Below, in pieces: positions 1 through 6,154 of a stretch of 7,490 nt of DNA. A model generated the notes under the pieces. It ran no database searches. It saw only the letters and a program-made list of their open reading frames with translations, and was not told the DNA's origin. Made by a program: the position numbers and the translations under genes. Within the stretch, counting starts at the first letter, position 1. Each line of letters starts with the position of its first letter. This DNA comes from Flavobacteriales bacterium UBA4660 (GTDB taxonomy: Bacteria; Bacteroidota; Bacteroidia; Flavobacteriales_D; Sanyastnellaceae): NCBI GenBank assembly GCA_002405435.1, contig DHLU01000009.1:1-7490 (forward strand). The letters run 5' to 3'.

Positions 1-538
1 CTATAGTTTTTCTGGTCCAAACCTTAGGGCAGCCGGGGTGGATTACGACGTAAGGGTAATGAACCCTTACTCTTCCTACCAGGATTTTGAATTTGACATT
101 CCCGTAGGCACCAATGGCGATACGTTCGACCGCTATATGGTACGCCTTGAAGAAATGTGGCAGTCGCTGCGTATTATCGAACAGGCTATTAAAAACCTGC
201 CGAAAGGTCCCTTCCATGCCGATGTACCCGAATTCTACCTTCCTCCCAAAGAAGACGTGTATTCGAAAATGGAGGCGCTCATCTACCACTTCAAAATTGT
301 CATGGGTGAAACGGATGTTCCCAGGGGTGAGGTCTACCATGCTGTAGAGGCGGGCAATGGTGAACTCGGCTACTACCTCATCAGCGACGGGGGCCGCACG
401 CCCTACCGCCTGCACATGCGCCGTCCGTGCTTTATTTATTACCAGGCTTACCCCGAGATGATCACCGGCGGCATGCTGAGCGATGCTATACTCACCATGA
501 GCAGTATGAATGTCATCGCCGGTGAACTCGATGCCTGA
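1..538 (+). CDS. nuoD: NADH-quinone oxidoreductase subunit D, 3' part (5' end outside window)
   Basis: This is the C-terminal part of NuoD, the 49-kDa-type subunit in the peripheral arm of complex I that helps form the quinone-binding cavity with NuoB and NuoH. The frame is open from the left edge: codons start at base 2 and give 178 residues before TGA at 536-538. The family usually has about 400 residues, so over half is missing. Visible family signatures are GPNLRAAGVDYDVR near the start, NGDTFDRYMVRLEEM in the middle, and the tail GGRTPYRLHMRRPCF followed by MSSMNVIAGELDA, which is close to the invariant NuoD terminus. The GTG at 38 is an internal valine of the conserved AAGVDYD stretch and not a start. 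Whether this is a stand-alone NuoD or the end of a fused NuoCD cannot be decided here. The last 8 bases overlap the chosen nuoE start. Confidence 0.96.
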   Translation, partial: YSFSGPNLRAAGVDYDVRVMNPYSSYQDFEFDIPVGTNGDTFDRYMVRLEEMWQSLRIIEQAIKNLPKGPFHADVPEFYLPPKEDVYSKMEALIYHFKIVMGETDVPRGEVYHAVEAGNGELGYYLISDGGRTPYRLHMRRPCFIYYQAYPEMITGGMLSDAILTMSSMNVIAGELDA

Positions 539-1103
539 TTACCCCGTTACTGTCCCGCACATGTCTGAAAGAACCGAATACCAATTCTCCCCTGAAACCC
601 TTGAAACGGCAAGGCGCATCATTCAGCGCTATCCGGAGGGCAAACAGAAGAGCGCCCTGATCCCGCTGCTGCACCTGGCGCAGGCGGAGTTCGACGGCTG
701 GCTCAGTCCGGGCGCCATGGATTATGTCGCCTCACTGCTTGGCCTGCAACCTATTGAGGCCTACGAAGTAGCTTCCTTCTACTCGATGTTTAACCTCAAA
801 CCAGTCGGAACATGTGTGCTGGAAGTTTGCCGTACTTCTTCCTGCTGGCTGATGGGCGCAGAAGACGTGGTGCGCCACATCGAGAAAAAACTCGGCATTA
901 CGGCCGGACAGACAACGTCCGACGGCATGTTTACCCTGAAAACGGTCGAGTGCCTCGGGTCATGCGGCACGGCACCGATGCTGCAGTGCGGCGCCGATTT
1001 TTACGAAAACCTGACCCTCGAAAAAGTGGATTCGCTGATCGATAAACTGAAGTCCGACGGCAGACGTAAGGTCTACACCCGTGATGAACCGATAACCATC
1101 TGA
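531..1103 (+). CDS. nuoE: NADH-quinone oxidoreductase subunit E (24-kDa type, 2Fe-2S)
   Basis: NuoE belongs to the NADH-oxidising N-module and carries the 2Fe-2S cluster N1a next to the FMN of NuoF. From the ATG at 531 the protein has 190 residues with a thioredoxin-like ferredoxin fold. The cluster ligands are C100 and C105 (CRTSSC, C-x4-C) and C141 and C145 (CLGSC, C-x3-C), all present at the expected spacing. The upstream helical region contains the family stretch YEVASFYSMFNLKPVG. The start is uncertain. ATG 531 gives an 8-base overlap with nuoD and has a weak GGTGA about 6 bases upstream. ATG 561 gives 180 residues and begins nearer the conserved part. ATG 510 would reach deep into nuoD and is less likely. 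The family usually has about 160-180 residues. nuoF follows after 3 bases, so translational coupling is likely. Confidence 0.95.
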   Translation: MPDYPVTVPHMSERTEYQFSPETLETARRIIQRYPEGKQKSALIPLLHLAQAEFDGWLSPGAMDYVASLLGLQPIEAYEVASFYSMFNLKPVGTCVLEVCRTSSCWLMGAEDVVRHIEKKLGITAGQTTSDGMFTLKTVECLGSCGTAPMLQCGADFYENLTLEKVDSLIDKLKSDGRRKVYTRDEPITI

Positions 1104-1106
1104 GCC

Positions 1107-2450
1107 ATGGCAAAAAAATTATTGCTGGAATATGACCACGTGCCGGGTATCAGCACGCTCGATGTCTATCGCCGCCATGGTGGCTATGCATCGCTTAACA
1201 AGGCCCTCAAAGACCTCACGCCTGCACAGGTGCTCGAAGAGGTCAAGACCAGCGGACTGCGCGGCCGGGGAGGTGCGGGTTTTCCCACCGGCATGAAGTG
1301 GGGCTTCCTCGCCAGGCCTGAAGGCGTGCCGCGCTACCTCGTGTGCAACGCCGACGAATCGGAGCCCGGTACTTTTAAGGACCGGTATCTGATGGAACGC
1401 ATACCACACCTGCTCATAGAAGGTATGGTGCTGTCTTCTTACGCCCTTGGGGCCAATACCTCTTACATCTATATCCGCGGAGAATACTATTATGTAGCCC
1501 GCATCCTGGAACGCGCCATCGCAGAAGCCTATGAGGCAGGACTGCTTGGCAAAAACATCTTCAATTCCGGATTTGACCACGATTGCTACGTGCACGTGGG
1601 AGCCGGCGCTTATATATGCGGAGAAGAAACTGCCCTGCTGGAATCTCTTGAAGGCAAACGGGGCAATCCGCGAATCAAGCCGCCTTTTCCCGCTGTGGCA
1701 GGCCTTTATGGCTGTCCGACCGTAGTAAACAATGTGGAAACTATCGCAGCGGTGGTGCCCATTGTGCGCGACGGAGGCGCTGCCTATGCCGGCATTGGTG
1801 TGGGCAAGAGCACGGGCACCAAGCTCATCTCGGCCAGCGGACACATCAACCGCCCCGGTGTTTACGAAATCGAGCTGGGTGTGCCGGTTGAAGAATTTAT
1901 CTTCAGCGATCTTTATTGCGGAGGCATGCGCAACGGAAAAAAACTCAAGGCTGTGGTTGCGGGCGGTTCATCTGTTCCCGTGCTGCCGGCCGACCTCATT
2001 CTCAAAACGGCTGCCGGCGAACCCAGGCTGATGACCTACGAGAGCCTCGCAGACGGCGGATTCGCCAGCGGCACCATGCTCGGCTCAGGTGGATTCATCG
2101 TCATGGATGAAGATACGAGCATCGTGAAAAACCTGTGGAACTTTACCCGGTTCTATCACCATGAAAGCTGCGGCCAGTGTTCTCCCTGCCGTGAGGGCAC
2201 CGGGTGGATGGAGAAGATTCTGCACAAAATCCTCGATGGCCATGGCACCCTGGCCGATGTCGACTTGTTGTGGGACATCCAGTCGAAGATTGAAGGCAAA
2301 ACCATTTGTCCGCTGGGAGATGCAGCGGCCTGGCCCGTGGCATCGGCCATCCGCCATTTCAGAAAGGAATTTGAGGAATACGTAACACGCCCAGCATCCA
2401 TACGGGATGTGAAACATTATTATCGCCTGCACAGCATGGCCGAGGCATGA
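1107..2450 (+). CDS. nuoF: NADH-quinone oxidoreductase subunit F (51-kDa type, NADH- and FMN-binding)
   Basis: NuoF is the entry point of electrons: it binds NADH, reduces FMN and passes electrons to the 4Fe-4S cluster N3. The protein has 447 residues, a normal full length. The glycine-rich FMN/NADH motif GRGGAGFPTGMKW is at about residues 53-65, followed by CNADESEPGTFKDRYLME at about 80-97. GAGAYICGEETALLESLEGK at about 165-184 is the conserved acidic nucleotide-site segment. The N3 ligands are C355, C358 and C361 (ESCGQCSPCREG) plus C401 (TICPLGD). The SLBB-like middle domain lies between these blocks. The ATG at 1107 sits 3 bases after the nuoE stop and begins MAKKLLLEYD. There is no Shine-Dalgarno sequence, so coupling to nuoE translation is plausible. 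Together with NuoE and NuoG it makes this an NADH-linked complex I, unlike 11-subunit versions that lack the N-module. Confidence 0.97.
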   Translation: MAKKLLLEYDHVPGISTLDVYRRHGGYASLNKALKDLTPAQVLEEVKTSGLRGRGGAGFPTGMKWGFLARPEGVPRYLVCNADESEPGTFKDRYLMERIPHLLIEGMVLSSYALGANTSYIYIRGEYYYVARILERAIAEAYEAGLLGKNIFNSGFDHDCYVHVGAGAYICGEETALLESLEGKRGNPRIKPPFPAVAGLYGCPTVVNNVETIAAVVPIVRDGGAAYAGIGVGKSTGTKLISASGHINRPGVYEIELGVPVEEFIFSDLYCGGMRNGKKLKAVVAGGSSVPVLPADLILKTAAGEPRLMTYESLADGGFASGTMLGSGGFIVMDEDTSIVKNLWNFTRFYHHESCGQCSPCREGTGWMEKILHKILDGHGTLADVDLLWDIQSKIEGKTICPLGDAAAWPVASAIRHFRKEFEEYVTRPASIRDVKHYYRLHSMAEA

Positions 2451-2502
2451 ACGCCGGGCAAGCAGGCATTTGAACAGATAAACGACCCAATAACAACGCC
2501 AT
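2451..2502 (+). other. nuoF-nuoG spacer
   Basis: This 52-base spacer separates nuoF from nuoG. It holds no gene and no clear hairpin, T-run or promoter pair. Its second half is A-rich and lacks a purine Shine-Dalgarno run before the nuoG ATG. A-rich leaders of this kind are common in Bacteroidota, where anti-Shine-Dalgarno pairing is little used; that link is an inference. Confidence 0.5.
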
Positions 2503-3516
2503 ATGGCAAAAGTTACGATCGATGGTGTAACAGCCGAGGTTCCTGATGGCACCACCATACTCAATGCAGCACGCATGATTGGCGGTGACCTGGTGCCGCC
2601 CGCCATGTGTTATTACACCAAACTCAAGACCAGCGGCGGCTACTGCCGTACCTGTATCGTGCAGGTCACCAAGGGCAGTGATAAGGATCCCCGTCCGATG
2701 CCCAAACCCGTGGCCTCATGCAGAACCACGGTGATGGATGGCATGGAGGTAAAGAACATTACCTCGCCCGAACTGCTCGAAGCACGGGCCGGCGTGGTGG
2801 AGTTTCTGCTGCTCAACCATCCGCTCGATTGCCCCGTCTGCGACCAGGCCGGTGAATGCGACCTGCAGAACCTTGCCTATGCCAACGGAAAGGCAGGCAC
2901 ACGCTACCAGTTTCCGCGCCGCGAATTCGAAAAGATCGACATCGGCGACAAGGTGCAGTTGCACATGACGCGCTGTATTCTTTGCTACCGTTGCGTGAAA
3001 GTAGCCGACCAGATTACCGACGGCCGGGTGCACGGGGTCATCAACCGCGGTGACGTGAGTGAAATTTCCACTTACGTAGCCAATGTCATCGACAATGATT
3101 TTTCCGGAAACGTGATTGACGTTTGCCCGGTAGGCGCGCTAACCGACAAGACATTCCGCTTCAAAAGCCGTGTTTGGTATACCAAACCCGTGGATGCCCA
3201 CCGGCATTGTACCAAATGCACCGGCAAGGTAAGGCTGTGGTACAAGGGAGAGGATGTGCTCCGGGTGACTGGACGTAAAGACCATTACGGCGAAGTGAAT
3301 GATTGGATTTGCAATGAGTGCCGTTTCGACAAAAAGAAGACCGCGGACTGGACCATTGAAGGTCCGTCGCACATAGACAGGGGGTCAGTGATTTCGGCCA
3401 ACCACTATGAGAGCCTGAAAGCACTGAAAGCCACCATTGAGCGCCAGAAAAAAGCCCTGCCGCACGGAAATAAGGTCAGCCTGGGCCATGGCGCCCTCGA
3501 CCCCAACAACGCCTGA
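2503..3516 (+). CDS. nuoG: NADH-quinone oxidoreductase subunit G, short form with iron-sulfur domains only
   Basis: NuoG carries part of the iron-sulfur wire from NuoF towards NuoI. This protein has 337 residues; classical NuoG has about 680-900 and ends in a large molybdopterin-oxidoreductase-like domain that is absent here. The N-terminal 2Fe-2S ferredoxin domain has ligands C36, C48, C51 and C73 (cluster N1b). The next domain has H106, C110, C113 and C119 (HPLDCPVCDQAGEC, cluster N4 with its histidine ligand). A 4Fe-4S site is formed by C158, C161, C164 and C208 (RCILCYRC and CPVGAL, cluster N5). A further quartet C236, C239, C270, C273 lies where N7 would be in longer homologues. The tail after about residue 300 is charged and poorly recognisable. 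Short NuoG proteins are, from general knowledge, usual in Bacteroidota, so this is probably not a broken gene. nuoH follows directly, and no separated remainder of NuoG is present. Confidence 0.93.
   Translation: MAKVTIDGVTAEVPDGTTILNAARMIGGDLVPPAMCYYTKLKTSGGYCRTCIVQVTKGSDKDPRPMPKPVASCRTTVMDGMEVKNITSPELLEARAGVVEFLLLNHPLDCPVCDQAGECDLQNLAYANGKAGTRYQFPRREFEKIDIGDKVQLHMTRCILCYRCVKVADQITDGRVHGVINRGDVSEISTYVANVIDNDFSGNVIDVCPVGALTDKTFRFKSRVWYTKPVDAHRHCTKCTGKVRLWYKGEDVLRVTGRKDHYGEVNDWICNECRFDKKKTADWTIEGPSHIDRGSVISANHYESLKALKATIERQKKALPHGNKVSLGHGALDPNNA
3172..3187. repeat. 16-base perfect palindrome inside nuoG
   Basis: The sequence GTTTGGTATACCAAAC is its own reverse complement. It lies inside nuoG, encoding the V-W-Y-T-K-P stretch around residues 224-229. 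Perfect 16-base dyads can be protein-binding sites, but the codons here are constrained and nothing else nearby suggests a regulatory role. It is probably a chance consequence of the coding sequence. Confidence 0.4.
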
Positions 3517-3650
3517 CAGGCCCGTTAAGAAAGCAGCGGTTGATAACCCCGCTGCCGCTATGGAAAAAAAAGATGCCGGTAACAAAGGGAAGAGATGGCA
3601 GCGCATAAATTCGCCGTCTCTACTCAGTGTACAGGCTTGAATACTACGCG
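3517..3650 (+). other. nuoG-nuoH spacer with open alternative frame
   Basis: This 134-base spacer is by far the longest in the window; most other junctions are 20 bases or less. I see no standard promoter pair, terminator or RNA gene. It contains a stem-loop at 3533-3555 and an A8 run just after it (3564-3571). The frame one base ahead of nuoG is open from within the nuoG end to a TGA at 3638-3640. It would add 40 residues, rich in lysine, alanine and asparagine, beyond the nuoG stop (RPVKKAAVDNPAAAMEKK near its start). That frame ends 10 bases before the nuoH ATG. No independent small gene is convincing here. Confidence 0.5.
3533..3555 (+). other. stem-loop between nuoG and nuoH
   Basis: GCAGCGG at 3533-3539 pairs perfectly with CCGCTGC at 3549-3555 around a 9-base loop. 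An alternative fold adds GGTT with AACC and leaves a two-base bulge. It is followed by an A-rich run rather than T residues, so it does not look like an intrinsic terminator. It could be an RNA processing or stabilising element within the polycistronic transcript, or chance. Confidence 0.4.
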
Positions 3651-4679
3651 ATGGAAATGTTGACATATAAGATATTGCTGTGTGTGATCGTCTTTGCCCT
3701 CTCGCTGGGTATCGCGGCATACATGACCTGGGGAGAACGGAAAATCGCCGCCATCCTGCAGGACAGGGTTGGCCCCAACCGGGCCGGTCCCCTCGGACTG
3801 CTGCAGCCGCTCGCCGACGGAATAAAAATGTTTATGAAGGAGGAGATGATTCCGGGTCAGTCAAACAAGTGGCTGTTTATACTGGGTCCGTCTTTCTTTA
3901 TGCTCACCGCTTGCATGACCGGGGTGGTCATCCCATGGGGCAGCGGCATCACGGTGGGGGATACGGTATATCCCATGCAAATCACCGACATCAACATCGG
4001 CTTGCTCTACCTGCTCGGGGTAGTCAGCATCGGGGTATACGGTATCATGATTGGCGGATGGGCATCCAATAACAAGTACTCGCTGCTCGGAGCGCTGCGC
4101 GCTTCTTCGCAGATGATTTCTTACGAGGTGGCCATGGGCCTCTCACTCATTGCATTGGTTATGACAACCGGCACGCTCAACCTCGGCGAAATCGCCGCGC
4201 AGCAGGATGCCGGCTGGGCCAATGTGGTGTACCAGCCCCTGGGCTTTCTCATTTTCCTTGTGTGCGCCTTTGCAGAAACCAACCGTGCCCCCTTTGACCT
4301 GCCCGAGTGCGAAAGTGAACTGGTCGGCGGTTACCACACGGAGTACTCTTCCATGAAACTGGGATTTTTTCTCTTTGCCGAATACATTAACATGTTCATC
4401 TCCTCGGCGGTGATGGCCACGCTGTATTTTGGCGGATACAATTTCCCCTTCCAGCACGCACTCGGCCTGGAGGGCAACTGGCTCGCCGTTGTGCAGACCG
4501 CAGTGCTCTTCCTGAAAATTTCAGCCTTCATTTTCCTGTTTATGTGGGTCAGATGGACGCTTCCGCGCTTCCGCTACGACCAGTTGATGAACCTGGGCTG
4601 GAAGGTGCTGCTGCCCCTCTCGCTGGCGAATATTTTTATCACAGGTATAGTAATGTGGTTAACCGGTAAACTTGGCTGA
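3651..4679 (+). CDS. nuoH: NADH-quinone oxidoreductase subunit H (membrane, quinone-site subunit)
   Basis: NuoH is the ND1-type inner-membrane subunit that joins the peripheral and membrane arms and forms the entrance to the quinone chamber. From the ATG at 3651 it has 342 residues, within the usual 320-350. About eight hydrophobic helices are visible, roughly at 7-25, 76-95, 118-138, 158-173, 195-208, 238-260, 282-301 and 317-336. The first signature, GERKIAAILQDRVGPNRAGP with LLQPLADGIKMF, lies at about 28-61. The second, AETNRAPFDLPECESELVGG, lies at about 208-227 and carries the conserved acidic residues that link quinone chemistry to proton transfer. A GTG at 3627 would add eight residues (start MYRLEYYA), and an ATG at 3657 would remove two. 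ATG 3651 fits family length best, but no Shine-Dalgarno sequence decides it. nuoI starts 3 bases after the stop. Confidence 0.96.
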   Translation: MEMLTYKILLCVIVFALSLGIAAYMTWGERKIAAILQDRVGPNRAGPLGLLQPLADGIKMFMKEEMIPGQSNKWLFILGPSFFMLTACMTGVVIPWGSGITVGDTVYPMQITDINIGLLYLLGVVSIGVYGIMIGGWASNNKYSLLGALRASSQMISYEVAMGLSLIALVMTTGTLNLGEIAAQQDAGWANVVYQPLGFLIFLVCAFAETNRAPFDLPECESELVGGYHTEYSSMKLGFFLFAEYINMFISSAVMATLYFGGYNFPFQHALGLEGNWLAVVQTAVLFLKISAFIFLFMWVRWTLPRFRYDQLMNLGWKVLLPLSLANIFITGIVMWLTGKLG

Positions 4680-4682
4680 TAG

Positions 4683-5288
4683 ATGACGACCCTGACCCAA
4701 CGAAGCAAAACGGTATCTGTAAGGAAACTCAGCCTGTCGGAAAGGCTCTACCTGCCCGCCATCCTCAAGGGTATGCTCATTACCCTGGGTCACGTATTCA
4801 AAAGGAAACCTACCATAAAATACCCGGAGGAGCAGCGCGAGTTTGCGCCTGTTTACCGCGGTCAGCACGTGCTCAAACGCGATGAGGCCGGTGCCGAGCG
4901 CTGCACGGCCTGCGGGCTCTGTGCCGTCGCCTGTCCGGCCGAAGCCATCACCATGGATAGCGCAGAGCGGAAAAAAGGGGAAGAGCATCTCTACAGGGAA
5001 GAGAAGTATGCATCGATCTACGAGATCAATATGCTCCGGTGCATTTTCTGCGGCCTGTGTGAAGAGGCCTGCCCAAAAGAAGCCATCTTTCTCACCGACC
5101 GCATCGTCCCCTCCAGCTTTACCCGTGGAGAGGAGATTTTCGGAAAAGACAAACTGGTCGAAACACCTGACCAGCCCATCGATGTATCGAAACGCCAGGA
5201 AGCAGGGCTGGCCGCATTCAAAAAGAACAAACAACACTACCACAACCGGACATTCAGGGACGCCCGTCCGGGCGTTGCGGCACACTGA
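4683..5288 (+). CDS. nuoI: NADH-quinone oxidoreductase subunit I (two 4Fe-4S ferredoxin-type)
   Basis: NuoI (TYKY type) holds clusters N6a and N6b, which carry electrons from the NuoG clusters to NuoB near the quinone. The protein has 201 residues. The N-terminal amphipathic segment LPAILKGMLITLGHVFKRK at about 24-42 is the family's membrane-surface helix. Two ferredoxin motifs follow: C74, C77, C80, C84 (CTACGLCAVACP) and C120, C123, C126, C130 (CIFCGLCEEACP). The proline after the last cysteine of each motif is also present. The region between them contains EEKYASIYEINMLRC, typical of NuoI. The C-terminal 40 or so residues are charged and less conserved, and the last ten (RDARPGVAAH) are partly encoded by a small GC-rich hairpin. 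The ATG at 4683 lies 3 bases after the nuoH stop with no alternative nearby. Confidence 0.96.
   Translation: MTTLTQRSKTVSVRKLSLSERLYLPAILKGMLITLGHVFKRKPTIKYPEEQREFAPVYRGQHVLKRDEAGAERCTACGLCAVACPAEAITMDSAERKKGEEHLYREEKYASIYEINMLRCIFCGLCEEACPKEAIFLTDRIVPSSFTRGEEIFGKDKLVETPDQPIDVSKRQEAGLAAFKKNKQHYHNRTFRDARPGVAAH
5260..5275 (+). other. GC-rich hairpin at the 3' end of nuoI
   Basis: ACGCCC at 5260-5265 pairs with GGGCGT at 5270-5275 around the four-base loop GTCC; the wider sequence is symmetric over 16 bases. It sits 11 bases before the nuoI stop and about 34 bases before nuoJ. No T-run follows, so a terminator is unlikely. It may be an RNA structure at the nuoI-nuoJ junction, a REP-like palindrome, or chance in a GC-rich codon stretch. 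Confidence 0.4.
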
Positions 5289-5308
5289 AATGGCAAAAGA
5301 ACCACTTT

Positions 5309-5818
5309 ATGATTAGCTATATATTCTGGTTTCTCTCGTTCACGGCTGTTTTCAGTGCACTGGCGACCATCCTGTCAAAAAATCCGGTGCACAGTGTGCT
5401 GTACATCATCGTCACTTTCTTCTCCATTGCAGGCCATTACTTTCTGCTCAACGCCCAATTCCTCGCAGCAGTGCATATTATCGTGTATGCAGGCGCTATC
5501 ATGGTGTTGTTCCTCTATGTTATCATGATGCTCAACCTCAACAGGCTTGAGAAAGAAAAAACCCAAAACTGGATGAAGTTGCTCAGCGTGGTAAGCGCAG
5601 GGTTGCTGATGCTCGTGATGGTATCTGCCGTTGGCCGCGCCTCCCTCATGGCTGGTGCCGGTCAGCCCGATGAAACCATGGGGCTCACTCAGGCGCTGGG
5701 CCAGGTGCTGTACCGTGATTACCTGTTGCCGTTTGAACTGAGCAGCATCCTGTTTTTGTCGGCTATGGTAGGGGCCGTTTATCTCTCGAAAAAAGAACCA
5801 ACTACACCGCCGCTCTGA
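5309..5818 (+). CDS. nuoJ: NADH-quinone oxidoreductase subunit J (membrane)
   Basis: NuoJ is the ND6-type membrane subunit between NuoH and the antiporter-like subunits. The 169 residues fit the usual 160-200. Five hydrophobic helices are visible at about 1-22, 27-47, 51-76, 88-109 and 139-160. The third contains IVYAGAIMVLFLYVIMMLN, the most conserved part of the family, which bears the pi-bulge helix implicated in conformational coupling. A charged cytoplasmic-type loop, RLEKEKTQN, follows it. The start at ATG 5309 gives a hydrophobic helix from the first residues, as in homologues. The 20-base gap after nuoI contains ATG 5290, which opens an eight-codon reading frame in another phase ending over the nuoJ start; I regard this as incidental. 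nuoK begins 2 bases after the stop. Confidence 0.95.
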   Translation: MISYIFWFLSFTAVFSALATILSKNPVHSVLYIIVTFFSIAGHYFLLNAQFLAAVHIIVYAGAIMVLFLYVIMMLNLNRLEKEKTQNWMKLLSVVSAGLLMLVMVSAVGRASLMAGAGQPDETMGLTQALGQVLYRDYLLPFELSSILFLSAMVGAVYLSKKEPTTPPL

Positions 5819-5820
5819 TT

Positions 5821-6150
5821 ATGGGAACCCACACAGAACTAATTCCCGGCATTACCGTTGAGCACTACCTCTGGCTCTCCGTGGCTCTCTTTTGCCTCGG
5901 TGTCTTTGGTATTCTCTTTCGCCGCAACGCTATCATCATGTTTATGTGCGTTGAACTCATGCTCAATGCCGTCAACCTGATGCTTGTAGCCTTTTCGCGC
6001 TACTACGGACAAACAGACGCGCAGGTATTTGTGTTTTTTATCATGGTAGTGGCGGCCGCTGAGGTAGCGGTCGGACTGGCCATACTGATGATGCTCTATC
6101 GCAACATGCACACTACAGATACCGATGTGCTCAACAAATTAAAATGGTAA
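5821..6150 (+). CDS. nuoK: NADH-quinone oxidoreductase subunit K (membrane)
   Basis: NuoK is the ND4L-type membrane subunit that passes protons through two buried glutamates. The 109 residues form three hydrophobic helices at about 17-33, 37-58 and 69-93. The key glutamates are E45 (FMCVELMLNAVNL) and E81 (VAAAEVAVGLAILM). They correspond to E36 and E72 of the Escherichia coli protein with a constant offset of nine, explained by a slightly longer N-terminus (MGTHTELIPG). Starting at ATG 5821 puts the gene 2 bases after nuoJ. The stop at 6148-6150 is followed by nuoL after 4 bases, so the two are probably translated from the same message by coupling. Confidence 0.96.
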   Translation: MGTHTELIPGITVEHYLWLSVALFCLGVFGILFRRNAIIMFMCVELMLNAVNLMLVAFSRYYGQTDAQVFVFFIMVVAAAEVAVGLAILMMLYRNMHTTDTDVLNKLKW

Positions 6151-6154
6151 ACCG

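Noticed and set aside
38..538. GTG at 38 as the start of a complete 166-residue protein
   Set aside because: The frame is open to the left edge and upstream codons encode conserved NuoD sequence (GPNLRAAG), so the GTG is an internal valine of a truncated nuoD.
1119..1844. Long open frame on the minus strand opposite nuoF (241 residues)
   Set aside because: It lies wholly opposite a well-conserved gene and its translation shows no recognisable family; it is a by-product of codon use on the other strand.
3627..3650. GTG at 3627 as the nuoH start
   Set aside because: It adds eight residues with no family match; ATG 3651 gives a normal length and N-terminal helix. It cannot be fully excluded.
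3837..3848. Strong AAGGAGGAG run before an ATG inside nuoH
   Set aside because: The ATG follows the run with no spacing and encodes M66 of the family sequence KEEMIPG, so this is coding sequence and not an internal start.
4659..5285. Long open frame on the minus strand opposite nuoI (208 residues)
   Set aside because: It mirrors nuoI almost exactly, and the conserved CxxCxxCxxxC motifs are on the + strand.
5290..5316. Eight-codon reading frame (MAKEPLYD) between nuoI and nuoJ
   Set aside because: It is too short to judge, has no clear ribosome binding site, and short frames that end at the next gene start arise easily by chance.
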